Shown: positions 8,987 through 18,246 of the stretch, one piece after another | How positions within the stretch are numbered: the stretch's first letter is position 1 | How the letters are laid out: each line of letters begins with the position of its first letter | Assembly (NCBI RefSeq): GCF_000816145.1 | Contig: NZ_CP007141.1 | Coordinates: 1,302,001 to 1,366,000 of the forward strand | Reading direction: 5' to 3' | DNA length: 64,000 nucleotides | Origin: Pseudothermotoga hypogea DSM 11164 = NBRC 106472 | GTDB taxonomy: Bacteria; Thermotogota; Thermotogae; Thermotogales; DSM-5069 | The notes under the pieces: generated by a model | Seen by the model: only the letters and a program-made list of their open reading frames with translations | The model's database searches: none | What the model was told of the DNA's origin: nothing | Made by a program: the position numbers and the translations under genes

Positions 8987-10734
8987 ACTTCGTTCCCTCC
9001 AGTTATTTTTATTTTTAGCTCTCTCAATTGTTGTTCGCTCACCACGTCCGGTGCACCCGTCAGTGGGCACACACCGCTCGCAGTCTTTGGAAATGCTATC
9101 ACTTCTCTTATCGACGAGACATTACAGATTATAGCAACTAACCTGTCCAGACCGAGCGCGATACCACCGTGCGGTGGGGCACCGTACTGAAAGGCCTCCA
9201 GGAGAAAGCCGAATTTGATCCTGATTTCCTCTTCAGAGAGCTGCATGAGCCTGAACACTTCTCTTTGTAAATCTCTGTTGTGTATCCTGATGCTTCCAGA
9301 GCCTACTTCGTAGCCGTTGATGACCAAATCGTAAGATTGTGCTCTTATCTTCGACAGATCCTCGTCTTTGTATCGATCAAGATCTTCGAGGTTGGGCATC
9401 GTGAAGGGATGGTGCTGCGCGACATACCGACCCTCTTCTTCACTGTACTCGAACATGGGAAAGTCTAAAACCCAGAACACATCGAAGCCAACCTTCAGAT
9501 GGGCAAAATGCATATCACCTATGGTCTTCCTCAGTTCACCAAGGGCAGCATTCACATCGGTCGGTTTTCCCGCCACCATCAAACACACATCGCCTTGATT
9601 CATTCGAGTCGCCCTGGAGATTTCTTCGTAGATGTTTTTCAAATGCTTCAGTGCGCTGCCTTTCATCTCATTCTCGAGCGCGAACCACAGTATACCACCG
9701 AGTCCGTTCTTCTTTACGATCGTTTCGTACTCTTCTGCGACTTTCCTACTCATCTTGGAAGCGAAGTTCTTGACAACGAAGCCCTTCACAACCCCACCGT
9801 TCTCTACGATGTTCTTCACCACGTTGTAATCGCTGTTTTTGAAATGTTCGGTCAGGTTGACGAACTCCATGCCGATCCTTCTGTCCGGCTTGTCCGAACC
9901 GTAAGTGTCCAAACAGTATTGATAACTCAGTCTGTCGAACTTCTCAGCTAGATCTATATCGAGGACCTGCTTGAAGACGTATCTGACCATGCCCTCAACC
10001 GTTTCCAGAACGTCTTCTCTCGTGACGAAGGACATCTCAATGTCTATCTGCGTGAATTCCGGTTGTCTGTCCGCCCTCAGATCTTCGTCCCTGAAACAAC
10101 GAACGATCTGGAAGTATCTGTCCAGGCCTCCAACCATGAGGAGTTGTTTGAACAGCTGTGGAGACTGAGGGAGTGCGTAAAAAGTTCCGGGTTTGAGTCT
10201 GGATGGTACCAGGAAGTCTCTCGCACCTTCAGGAGTGCTCTTGGTCAAAAAAGGTGTTTCCACCTCTATGAATCCTAAAGAACTCAGATACTGCCTCACG
10301 GCCTGGGCCACCCTGTGACGCGTTATGATCCTGTCCGTCATCTCTTTCCTTCTCAGATCGATGTAACGGTACTTGAGCCTGACGTCTTCACTCGGCAGGT
10401 TCGGTTCTCCAGGATAGAAAGGAAGCTCTCTCTGTGGTGAAGAGAGGACCTCAACGCGTTCGGCGAGCACTTCGATCTCACCCGTTGGGAGTTCTCTGTT
10501 GACGGTATCCTTTGGTCTTTCTCTGACCACACCCTCCACACGAACCACCGCTTCGCGCTTCAGGTCCAGATCGAAATCCTTCGACAGCACGATCTGTGTC
10601 TGACCGTACCTGTCTCTGAGCATGACGAACTTCACGCCACCGAGGTCTCTGATTCTGTCGATCCAACCCGCCAGCACGACCTTCTTGTTCACATCGCTGA
10701 GTCTGAGTTCTCCGCAAGTGTGTGTCCGCAGCAT
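8983..10734 (-). CDS. aspS: Aspartyl-tRNA synthetase
   Basis: A class II synthetase of the bacterial type, 583 residues. An N-terminal OB-fold anticodon-binding domain ([21 protein letters not shown]) comes first. Class II motifs follow: motif 2 around [20 protein letters not shown] and motif 3 [12 protein letters not shown] near the C-terminus, with the GAD insertion between. The ATG at 10732-10734 has AGGAGG seven bases upstream. It heads the string that runs through the STAS gene, cmk, ispH, rpsA, der and plsY. Confidence 0.96.
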   Translation of the reverse strand: MLRTHTCGELRLSDVNKKVVLAGWIDRIRDLGGVKFVMLRDRYGQTQIVLSKDFDLDLKREAVVRVEGVVRERPKDTVNRELPTGEIEVLAERVEVLSSPQRELPFYPGEPNLPSEDVRLKYRYIDLRRKEMTDRIITRHRVAQAVRQYLSSLGFIEVETPFLTKSTPEGARDFLVPSRLKPGTFYALPQSPQLFKQLLMVGGLDRYFQIVRCFRDEDLRADRQPEFTQIDIEMSFVTREDVLETVEGMVRYVFKQVLDIDLAEKFDRLSYQYCLDTYGSDKPDRRIGMEFVNLTEHFKNSDYNVVKNIVENGGVVKGFVVKNFASKMSRKVAEEYETIVKKNGLGGILWFALENEMKGSALKHLKNIYEEISRATRMNQGDVCLMVAGKPTDVNAALGELRKTIGDMHFAHLKVGFDVFWVLDFPMFEYSEEEGRYVAQHHPFTMPNLEDLDRYKDEDLSKIRAQSYDLVINGYEVGSGSIRIHNRDLQREVFRLMQLSEEEIRIKFGFLLEAFQYGAPPHGGIALGLDRLVAIICNVSSIREVIAFPKTASGVCPLTGAPDVVSEQQLRELKIKITGGNEV

Positions 10735-10782
10735 ACATCAACCTCCTGTGTTCTCCCTTTTAGAAAATAATACCGCAAAGTT

Positions 10783-11256
10783 TTACAACGTGTACGGGTC
10801 AACGAAAACGTCGATCCACGGTTTTGCGAAGGAAAAGCGCACGAAAAAGATGATCGAAACGGCAACGAGAACAACCATCACTGTCTTGAAACCTTTTGAA
10901 ATCTTCAAAGTCTCGACCTGTCTCTCTACCACCGTAGCGAAGAGACCAGAGATGATGACGATTGCAAAGGCCCAGATGAGTTCAATCCAAACGGCCTCGA
11001 TTTTTCCGAAAATCGCCGGCACCATATACCACACCACTACTATGAACCATGGTACGAGTGAAGTTGAGAACAACCTCGATGACCAAAAATTCTGTTTCTT
11101 CTTGAACACAAAGAACTCGATGGCGCTCGTAAAGAGGTAAGCCCAGAATCCCATCTTGATGTGCTCGAAGACGGATTCGTCCGTACCACAGAAGATTTTG
11201 AGAAAATCCCAACCTGTGAGTTCGTGACCAAAGTGGAGAACAGAGAAGAGAACCAT
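10783..11256 (-). CDS. Small integral membrane protein, DUF6512-like
   Basis: A 157-residue protein with about five hydrophobic segments. The segment HELTGWDFLKIFCGTDESVFEHIK resembles the conserved early block of the DUF6512 family, whose function is unknown. The ATG at 11254-11256 is the first usable start after an in-frame stop. It lies 48 bases upstream of aspS and is divergent from the aminomutase genes; no functional link can be inferred. Confidence 0.7.
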   Translation of the reverse strand: MVLFSVLHFGHELTGWDFLKIFCGTDESVFEHIKMGFWAYLFTSAIEFFVFKKKQNFWSSRLFSTSLVPWFIVVVWYMVPAIFGKIEAVWIELIWAFAIVIISGLFATVVERQVETLKISKGFKTVMVVLVAVSIIFFVRFSFAKPWIDVFVDPYTL

Positions 11257-11305
11257 GTAGATGAGAATCTTGAGAAAAAGTCTCGTTGGCGATCACCCAG
11301 CAAAG

Positions 11306-11311
11306 ATTCTA
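11306..11311 (-). promoter_or_regulatory. Candidate extended -10 promoter for the DUF6512-like gene
   Basis: Read leftward, TGG followed by TAGAAT forms an extended -10 element about 50 bases before the start at 11256. No strong -35 is seen. The same TGG-TAGAAT combination occurs in front of the glgD-like gene at 53757. Confidence 0.35.
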
Positions 11312-11385
11312 CCATTTTTGCATCGATGTTTCACTAATTCACCTTCACGAAACAGATATGATACGATAATACCGGAGGTGGTTGG

Positions 11386-12954
11386 GTGGGTAGACCGACG
11401 ATCGAACTGGATTCAAAGCTTGTTCAGTATGCCAGATCTCTTGCGAAGAAGATCACCGACGACGTTCAAATGATCATCGACGAACACTCAACCGTCTCCA
11501 CCGAGCGTGCAACATTGAGACTTCTGGGTGTGGACGGCGTCGTTGGTGAAGACCAAGTGCCTCTGGTGAACGTCGTGTTGGACAAGCTCAAAGAATGGAA
11601 CATGCTGGATCAAGGTGCGTTCAAGCCTGTCGTGAGCGCTGCGATCGTCTTGGACAAAGATGTTCAGCAGGTTTGTGAGGCGATAGCGGACGGTTTGGAC
11701 CTGCGCACATTACCACAGCCGAAGCGGCATATCTACGAGGTGTTCTCACAAGAGCTGGTCGAGAAGGCTCTGATGCGGATAAAGCGAAAGAGTGAAGAGA
11801 GAGACGCATTGCTTCGAGAGCTCGGTGATCCTCCAAAGCCTTACAAGTACCTCATTGTGGCAACTGGAAACATCTACGAGGACGTTGTCCAGGCACGCGC
11901 AGCCGTCTTTCAGGGCGCAGACATCATCGCCGTGATACGTTCCACGGCGCAGAGTCTGCTCGACTATGTGCCTTACGGGGCGACCACAGAAGGTTACGGA
12001 GGAACCTACGCGACACAGGAGAACTTCAGGATCATGAGACAAGCCCTTGACGATGCGGCGAGAAAGGTTGGACGTTACATAAGACAGGTGAACTACGCGT
12101 CAGGTCTCTGCATGCCCGAGATCGCTGTCATGGCGGCACTCGAGGGGCTCGACATACTTTTGAACGATGCCATGTACGGAATCCTGTTCAGAGACATCAA
12201 CATGCTCAGGACCTTCACTGATCAGTACATCTCCAGGCTGGTCTGCGCTTACGCGAACATCACTATAAACACCGGCGAGGACAACTACCTGACGACTGCG
12301 GACGCCATAGAGAAGGCCCACACGGTGACCGCTTCACAGCTCATCAACGAACAGTTCGCGATCAAGGCGGGTCTGAAGCCACACTTGATGGGCCTTGGAC
12401 ACGCTTTCGAGATAAATCCCGACATCGAAGACTCGCTCCTGTACGAGATTGCGCATGCCATGCTCTCGCGTGAGCTCTTTCCAGATTGTCCAGTCAAGTA
12501 CATGCCTCCCACCAGATACATGACGGGCAACATATTCAAAGGGTACGCGATGAACACACTCTTCAATCTTGTCTCTTCGATGACGGGTCAATCGATTCAG
12601 CTTCTGGGAATTCTGACAGAAGCGATACACACACCCTACATGCACGACAGATACCTCGCGCTCGTCAACGCCAACTACGTCTTTTCAGCCGCGAGGCACC
12701 TGGGTGACGAGATACTCTTCAAACCCGGTGGATTCATCGAGAAGAGGGCGAACGAGGTGCTGAAAAAGGCGGTGGAACTACTCGAGCACATAAGCGATGT
12801 GGGATTGTTCAGTGCGATAGAGCAAGGAATCTTCGCCGACATAAGAAGGAGCAGGGAAGCCGGTAAGGGGCTGGAGGGTGTGTTCAAGAAAGGTGAAGCT
12901 TACGAGAACCCAATTCGAGACGCGCTTGAACAAGAGCTGGGGGTGAAAGGATGA
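11386..12954 (+). CDS. kamD: Lysine 5,6-aminomutase alpha subunit
   Basis: The large, PLP-binding subunit of the adenosylcobalamin- and PLP-dependent enzyme that moves the terminal amino group of D-lysine or L-beta-lysine from carbon 6 to carbon 5, as in anaerobic lysine fermentation. The 522-residue length and segments such as ATGNIYEDVVQARAA, YGATTEGYGGTYATQENFR and KYMPPTRYMTGNIFKGY match the KamD family. The GTG at 11386 follows GGAGGTG by six bases. It overlaps the beta-subunit gene by four bases, guaranteeing coexpression. Confidence 0.93.
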   Translation: MGRPTIELDSKLVQYARSLAKKITDDVQMIIDEHSTVSTERATLRLLGVDGVVGEDQVPLVNVVLDKLKEWNMLDQGAFKPVVSAAIVLDKDVQQVCEAIADGLDLRTLPQPKRHIYEVFSQELVEKALMRIKRKSEERDALLRELGDPPKPYKYLIVATGNIYEDVVQARAAVFQGADIIAVIRSTAQSLLDYVPYGATTEGYGGTYATQENFRIMRQALDDAARKVGRYIRQVNYASGLCMPEIAVMAALEGLDILLNDAMYGILFRDINMLRTFTDQYISRLVCAYANITINTGEDNYLTTADAIEKAHTVTASQLINEQFAIKAGLKPHLMGLGHAFEINPDIEDSLLYEIAHAMLSRELFPDCPVKYMPPTRYMTGNIFKGYAMNTLFNLVSSMTGQSIQLLGILTEAIHTPYMHDRYLALVNANYVFSAARHLGDEILFKPGGFIEKRANEVLKKAVELLEHISDVGLFSAIEQGIFADIRRSREAGKGLEGVFKKGEAYENPIRDALEQELGVKG

Positions 12955-13694
12955 GCCAGCAGAAGCTCGTCAAACCGTACGGTGACCAGTTGAACGATGG
13001 AGCGGTACAGCTTTCCTTCACGTTACCCATTGAGTTCGGGCCTCTGGCGAGGGAAGCAGCGAAAAAGTTCTGCGAAAAGCTTGGTTTTTACGAGGTCACG
13101 ATAGCCACAATGGAAGATCTGCATGAGGGTTACACGTTTTTTGTTGTATATGGAAAAACGGACATGGCGGTGGATATTTCATCGATAAAGGTAATTGCAC
13201 CCAAAATTCAGAGACTTCCGAGAGAGAAAATCGACGAGCTGGTCCTGCAGAAGTTTAGACGCCCCATCGTGGTCGTGGGTGCGACGATCGGCACTGATGC
13301 ACACACTGTGGGGCTCGATTCGATTCTAAACATGAAAGGTTTCCACGGCGATTACGGGCTGGAGAGGTACAAGGCCTTCAAGGTGTACAACCTCGGTGCG
13401 CAGGTTCCACCCATAGAGCTGGTCAGAAAGGTCAGGGAAGTGGGCGCGGACGTGGTGCTCGTTTCTCAGGTGGTAACCCAGAGAAACATTCACATACAGC
13501 ACCTCACCGAACTGATGGAACTGCTCTATGCGGAGAATTTGAGGGACAATCTGCTCGTCATAGTCGGTGGTCCAAGGATAACACACGAGCTCGCACTCGA
13601 ACTGGGGTACGATGCAGGTTTCGGCAGTGGGACCACACCGAGTGAAGTGGCAAACTTCATTGTGCAGGAGCTTTTGAAGAGACGAGGTCTTTGA
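12951..13694 (+). CDS. kamE: Lysine 5,6-aminomutase beta subunit
   Basis: The 247-residue cobalamin-binding subunit. The segment GTDAHTVGLDSI contains the DxHxxG motif that supplies the lower-axial histidine to B12, and VIVGGPRITHELALELGYDAGFGSGT completes the Rossmann-like binding site. A lysine in ERYKAFKVYNLG lies where the family's PLP Schiff-base lysine is expected. No other lysine-fermentation gene (2,3-aminomutase, 3,5-diaminohexanoate dehydrogenase, cleavage enzyme) is in view. Its 3' end overlaps the convergent CCA-fusion gene by 38 bases. Confidence 0.93.
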   Translation: MSQQKLVKPYGDQLNDGAVQLSFTLPIEFGPLAREAAKKFCEKLGFYEVTIATMEDLHEGYTFFVVYGKTDMAVDISSIKVIAPKIQRLPREKIDELVLQKFRRPIVVVGATIGTDAHTVGLDSILNMKGFHGDYGLERYKAFKVYNLGAQVPPIELVRKVREVGADVVLVSQVVTQRNIHIQHLTELMELLYAENLRDNLLVIVGGPRITHELALELGYDAGFGSGTTPSEVANFIVQELLKRRGL

Positions 13695-16290
13695 GTTTCT
13701 TCTCGACGAACTGCATTTCTTGATCGTCGTCGATCGATCCATCGAGCTTCGCGCAGTAAACTTCTTCAAGCAGTTCTCCGATCAGCCTGGATGGTTTGAG
13801 TGCGAATTTCTGCACGATGATTCTACCGTCCACATACCTTAGCTTCGTTTCTCTCAGTTTGGTCAAGAACTGCTTGAGGTACTCCTGCGATTCCGGATCG
13901 AGATAAGCGGCGATGTAGCAGAAACCTTCGGGTGAGATACCCTTGGTCATTTTGTAGATGTCTGAGAAGTTCAGCTTGTTCGAGATGACCTTCGACAGCG
14001 GTACGATCATTTTCTTCAGCAATTTCAGTTCGTCCACGAACTTGCTCGACAGACCGTACCTCGCCTTGATCTCTTCTATCGCCGTATCGCCGTGATACTC
14101 CAAAAAGACGAACATCACGGCGTAAAATCTTTGAACGTTGCCGAAGAATTCCTCGGCCCAAGGTAGAAAGTCTGCCAAAGATCTGAGTTTCTGCTCCATG
14201 GTGACTGTGTAGAAAACACCCGGGAACATGCGTTTGATCACTTCAAAATCGGACAGTCTCTTGAGTGCGGCGAGCCACTTTGGCTCTTCCAGGATTTTTT
14301 CGAACTCCTGTCTCAACCTCTGCCCGCTCACCTTCTCGAGATAACCCTGCCTTACGGCCTCGAGCATGAGCTGAGAAGTTCTCTCTTCTATGCGAAAGCT
14401 GAAACGCGTTTCGAACCTGACCGCCCTCAGAATTCTCGTTGGATCTTCCACGAAGCTGAGCGTGTGCAAACATCTCACCACTTTGTTCTCGAGGTCCTTC
14501 TTGGCACCGAAGAAGTCGAGCAACAGGCCGAAATCTTTCTGGTTCAGCTTTATCGCCATCGCGTTGATCGTGAAGTCTCGCCTGTAGAGGTCCTTCTTTA
14601 TGGTGCTGACCTCCACTTGTGGTAGTTCCGTTGGCGCCTCGTAGTACTCGGTTCGTGCGGTGGCCACATCGATTCTGGTGCCATCTTTCAAGAATAACGA
14701 AGCGGTGAGGAATTTTTCATGTTTGACAAGGGTGGCTTCGAGTCTCTTCGCGGCGTGCTCTGCGAAGGAGAGTCCGTCGCGTTCCACGACAACGTCCAAA
14801 TCCAGGTTTGGATTTCCCATGAGCAGGTCTCTGACGAACCCCCCAACGATGTAAACAGGAAGGTTCAGTTCGTCTCCGAAGCGTCCGAGTAGTCTCAGCA
14901 GATCGGACACCTTCTTCGGGAGTCTCGAAATCAGCAAATCTCTGACGTTCACGAACTGTTGTTGGTCCTCTTCGAAAACGGCCTTCCTTGGGGCTTTCTT
15001 CACAGCATCTGCAAAGCTCGATCTCATCACATCGGTTCTCGTTATGATGCCCACCAGTATGCCGTTTTCAAGCACAGGTATACGACCGATATCGTTTTCC
15101 ACCATGATCTGTCTCACCCTGCTCAATGGTGTGTTGGTGTCCACGACGATCAGCTTGCTCGACATTATGGCCTTCACGGGATGATTCTGCATGCCATGGT
15201 TCATCGCTTTGTCAACGGCCTTCTTCGTCACGATCCCCACCAGTCTGTTCCATTCGATGACTGGCAGACCGTTGTGGCCCGTCCTTTCCATGATCTTGTT
15301 GACCTCACCTATGGTCATGTCCGAATAGACCACGCGCACAGGTGAAGACATGATATCTTTCGCAAGAACGCCCCTGTTGACATAGCGCTTCAACGTTTCG
15401 AGAACGATCTTCTTGATCGAAGAAATATCAGATTCGTTCACCGTGAAGCTCGCAGCCTTCCTGTGACCGCCTCCACCGAGTTCATTCGCCACGCCCCCCA
15501 GATCCACTTCGTTTGAGGAAGTTCTCATTATCACGTGGGATTTCTTGCCCGTTCTCACGATGCAGACAAGAGTTTCCACGTTCTCCAGACTCCAGAGCTT
15601 GCTCACTACGACACCGAGCCCACCAATGAATTTTTCGGTTTCTGCGCTCGCCACGTGCACCGTCAAACCGTCTATCTGGTGGGTTTCGACGTTTGAAAGC
15701 AACTGTTCGAGCAGTTGCTTTTGCTCGAAGCTCAGATCGTACCTTATGTACTCTGCAACTTCTGCGAGGTTTGCACCTTTCTGAAGCAAGAACTTAACTG
15801 CTTCGAGGTCTCTCAGCGTCGTGCTGGTGTAAAGAAGACTGCCAGTGTCTTCGTATATCGCGATGGCGAAGAGCGTGGCGTCGATGGAATCGATCTCGAT
15901 GTTTCTCTTCATGATTTCCTCGACGAGCAATGTAACCGTTGCACCGATGTTCTCTATCTGCTTTTCTCCGCGTATCGTTTGTTCCTTGATCTCGGGATGG
16001 TGATCGTAAATGACGATCCTCGCCGCCTTTTCCACGATCTTTTGAACCTTCTGGCCGAGCCTGTCAGAAGAGGCCGTGTCCACCACGATGAGGGATTCCA
16101 CGTTTTCGTCTGTGAGATCGCTTTCCGTGATGTAGTTGTACTTTTCTTCGTAGATACCCAAAAATTGCGATAAGTTTTGCTGAGGAGCACCACTCATCAA
16201 CACCACGTGGTCCGGATAGAGTTTTTGCGCCGCTACGCACGAAGCGAAACAATCGAAATCTGGATTCCTGTGCCCGACGATGAGCTTCAA
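13657..16290 (-). CDS. DHH phosphoesterase-CBS-CCA/poly(A) polymerase fusion
   Basis: An 877-residue multidomain protein. Residues 1-150 are a DHH domain (GHRNPDFDCFAS at 6-17 and YDHHPE at 95-100); a DHHA1 RNA/nucleotide-binding region with GGGGHRKAA follows at 272-280. Two CBS domains occupy about 310-425 and are adenosine-nucleotide sensors in other proteins. The C-terminal 400 residues are a class II nucleotidyltransferase (GGFVRD at 483-488, metal-binding DLD at 497-499) with the tRNA-binding tail. It probably completes or repairs tRNA 3' CCA ends, with an attached phosphoesterase that may act on short RNA or dinucleotides. The same long architecture is known for the Thermotoga maritima CCA-adding enzyme. 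Confidence 0.88.
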   Translation of the reverse strand: MKLIVGHRNPDFDCFASCVAAQKLYPDHVVLMSGAPQQNLSQFLGIYEEKYNYITESDLTDENVESLIVVDTASSDRLGQKVQKIVEKAARIVIYDHHPEIKEQTIRGEKQIENIGATVTLLVEEIMKRNIEIDSIDATLFAIAIYEDTGSLLYTSTTLRDLEAVKFLLQKGANLAEVAEYIRYDLSFEQKQLLEQLLSNVETHQIDGLTVHVASAETEKFIGGLGVVVSKLWSLENVETLVCIVRTGKKSHVIMRTSSNEVDLGGVANELGGGGHRKAASFTVNESDISSIKKIVLETLKRYVNRGVLAKDIMSSPVRVVYSDMTIGEVNKIMERTGHNGLPVIEWNRLVGIVTKKAVDKAMNHGMQNHPVKAIMSSKLIVVDTNTPLSRVRQIMVENDIGRIPVLENGILVGIITRTDVMRSSFADAVKKAPRKAVFEEDQQQFVNVRDLLISRLPKKVSDLLRLLGRFGDELNLPVYIVGGFVRDLLMGNPNLDLDVVVERDGLSFAEHAAKRLEATLVKHEKFLTASLFLKDGTRIDVATARTEYYEAPTELPQVEVSTIKKDLYRRDFTINAMAIKLNQKDFGLLLDFFGAKKDLENKVVRCLHTLSFVEDPTRILRAVRFETRFSFRIEERTSQLMLEAVRQGYLEKVSGQRLRQEFEKILEEPKWLAALKRLSDFEVIKRMFPGVFYTVTMEQKLRSLADFLPWAEEFFGNVQRFYAVMFVFLEYHGDTAIEEIKARYGLSSKFVDELKLLKKMIVPLSKVISNKLNFSDIYKMTKGISPEGFCYIAAYLDPESQEYLKQFLTKLRETKLRYVDGRIIVQKFALKPSRLIGELLEEVYCAKLDGSIDDDQEMQFVEKKLKDLVSSKAPAQ

Positions 16291-17072
16291 GATTTCTTCC
16301 TCCTCAGGGTTATCTGTTGACCTTGTTTCAATCCAAGATTTTCAGCAGCGGAACCTTGATTGATAGCAATTTCGAGAAATCCAGAGCTGTCTGGATGGAT
16401 CAGCAACTGACCCTTCGCCACATCGCCAAAAGCTCTAACGTAGCTCGCTTCGAATTTGTCGTTGATAACAATCGTATCGTCCATCTGCCAATCGAGCCTT
16501 TCTACCAGCTCGATCGGAACGTTCGTCTGAATGTTTCCAAAGCTGTCGAAGTAAGCGACCTCCCCGACGACGGATTCGTTGAGTATCTGCGCCTGTTTCG
16601 TTGGCAGGACTACGAAGTTGGGAAGCACGTCACCCAAATCTTCGAACGGCACGCCTTTCGACAAGTGTGCCGCCACGGGTGCGAAAATATCTCTGCCGTG
16701 GAAGGTGTAGGAAGAAGCGTAGTGGTATTTCTTGTTGTTCAGTTCTCTGATCTGTTTCACACCGTATTCGAGCGCGACGTGCGTGAATATACCGTTGTCT
16801 GGGCCCACGTAGTACTGTTCGTTCTTGGTCCTCATGCATATGGCCTTCCTGCTCGTTCCGACACCGTAGTCGACCACTGCGACGAAGATGGAACCTTCTG
16901 GGAAATCTTTCGATGCCCTCAGAAGGATGTGCGAAGCCATCCTCACGTTGAAAGGTTCTATCTCGTGCGTTATATCTATGATCTCTGCCGAAGGGTTTAT
17001 GCGTTTCATCACAGCCTTCGCCACGCCCACGTAATGACTTCTCACGGACCAATCTGTCAGAAAACCAATCAT
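16287..17072 (-). CDS. S-adenosyl-L-methionine hydrolase (adenosine-forming), DUF62 family
   Basis: A 261-residue enzyme of the SAM hydroxide adenosyltransferase family, which splits SAM to adenosine and methionine using hydroxide. The Asp-Arg-His triad known for the family is recognisable in VAVVDYGVGTSRKAI (Asp and Arg) and YTFHGRDIFAP (His); the usual proline of VVDPGVG is a tyrosine here. The C-terminal barrel (VAYFDSFGNIQTNV) contains the adenine-binding region. The ATG at 17072 has GGAGGTGAT upstream. Its stop overlaps the start of the DHH-CCA fusion (ATGA). Confidence 0.88.
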   Translation of the reverse strand: MIGFLTDWSVRSHYVGVAKAVMKRINPSAEIIDITHEIEPFNVRMASHILLRASKDFPEGSIFVAVVDYGVGTSRKAICMRTKNEQYYVGPDNGIFTHVALEYGVKQIRELNNKKYHYASSYTFHGRDIFAPVAAHLSKGVPFEDLGDVLPNFVVLPTKQAQILNESVVGEVAYFDSFGNIQTNVPIELVERLDWQMDDTIVINDKFEASYVRAFGDVAKGQLLIHPDSSGFLEIAINQGSAAENLGLKQGQQITLRRKKS

Positions 17073-17136
17073 GTCGCAAGATCACCTCCACACGCTAAAT
17101 GCTATCATATCATCGCAGGACATCGGAGGGATACAC

Positions 17137-18246
17137 TTGCGCACCGTGGTTCTTCTGCTCTTGCCAGCCGTTCTCGTCGGATCGTCGATACCGCTTGTCA
17201 ATCAAGAGCGCTCCATCGGTTTGTTTATGATCGATGGAGGTCCTTTGCTCATCGCACAGGAAGACGATGGCAAAGAGATCTTGCTAATATTTCTCAGTGA
17301 GACCTTCGAACCTTCGAGAATCGTGAGATTGGCGCATGTGAGGCCCGACAGGATCAACGATGTCGCCCTGTTCGATGATGAGTTGATCTTGGTGGGTCAT
17401 TCCTCGATCCGACCAAACCAAAGATCGGTCTACGTCTGTCTGATTGATCTTGATGGAAATGTTTTGAAACAGAAGCTTCTGAACTTTCCCGGTGCCGAGA
17501 CGTGGGCCGAAGCGCTCGTTCTCGACAAAGAAGGCATTTACCTCGCTGGTGGTTACAACACGCTCAAGAAAGGTTGGTTCGATGCGTTTTTGTTGAAATT
17601 GGATTGGAACTTTGAAGTCGTTTGGAGCAGGACCACGGGAGGTCTGTCGGACGATTGGTTTCACCGCGTGAAGCGCGTTGACTCACAGCTTTTGTGTGTG
17701 GGTTCAACCGAGAGCAAGACCAAGGGCAAGGCCGATATGTTGATCGTTCTGTACGACGAGAACGGAAGAAAGATCTTCGAAACGAGCTTCGGTGGTACAG
17801 ATTGGGACAAAGCGATCGATGCGCTCGAATTCAACGATAGAATCTTCGTCTTGGGTTGGACGAATTCTCACACCCCGTACAGGTCTGGTCTGTTGCTCGA
17901 AATGTCGCTCGGTGGAAAGCTCATCAAAGAGCATCTTCTCGATCTCGGTTCAGACTTTTCTCCATCTGGATTGCTCGCGATCGAAGATTGGATCATCGTG
18001 TACGGTGTGGTGTGGAACCGAGAAACACGTTTCGATCCTGTGATGCTCGCAATCAACAGAGATGGAAGCTTGCACAACAAAAACATTGTCCCTCTGTCCA
18101 ACGATCAAACGGTCAGAGGTGTCGTGCTCTGGGCCGGTCAGATCTTGATCCACGGCGAATCGGACAACCCGATCACAGGCAAGGATGTTTTTGTGCTCTC
18201 GCTCGAAATTGAATCAGTTCTGATGAACGTTTCAGGACTTGATTAG
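17137..18246 (+). CDS. Secreted propeller-like protein of unknown function
   Basis: About 369 residues with a signal peptide (MRTVVLLLLPAVLVGSS). The body is a series of 45-50 residue repeats ending in strands such as DDELILVGHS, DKEGIYLAGGY, DSQLLCVGST and NDRIFVLGWT, typical of beta-propeller blades. No enzyme motif was found. The TTG at 17137 is chosen over the ATG at 17071 because CGGAGGG ends six bases upstream and the hydrophobic signal starts directly after it. It shares a 64-base divergent region with the SAM hydrolase gene and overlaps the next gene tail to tail by 15 bases. Confidence 0.72.
   Translation: MRTVVLLLLPAVLVGSSIPLVNQERSIGLFMIDGGPLLIAQEDDGKEILLIFLSETFEPSRIVRLAHVRPDRINDVALFDDELILVGHSSIRPNQRSVYVCLIDLDGNVLKQKLLNFPGAETWAEALVLDKEGIYLAGGYNTLKKGWFDAFLLKLDWNFEVVWSRTTGGLSDDWFHRVKRVDSQLLCVGSTESKTKGKADMLIVLYDENGRKIFETSFGGTDWDKAIDALEFNDRIFVLGWTNSHTPYRSGLLLEMSLGGKLIKEHLLDLGSDFSPSGLLAIEDWIIVYGVVWNRETRFDPVMLAINRDGSLHNKNIVPLSNDQTVRGVVLWAGQILIHGESDNPITGKDVFVLSLEIESVLMNVSGLD

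Noticed and set aside
16317-17300. A 327-codon plus-strand frame
   Set aside because: It lies opposite the SAM hydrolase and runs out of frame through the start of the propeller gene; no protein features.
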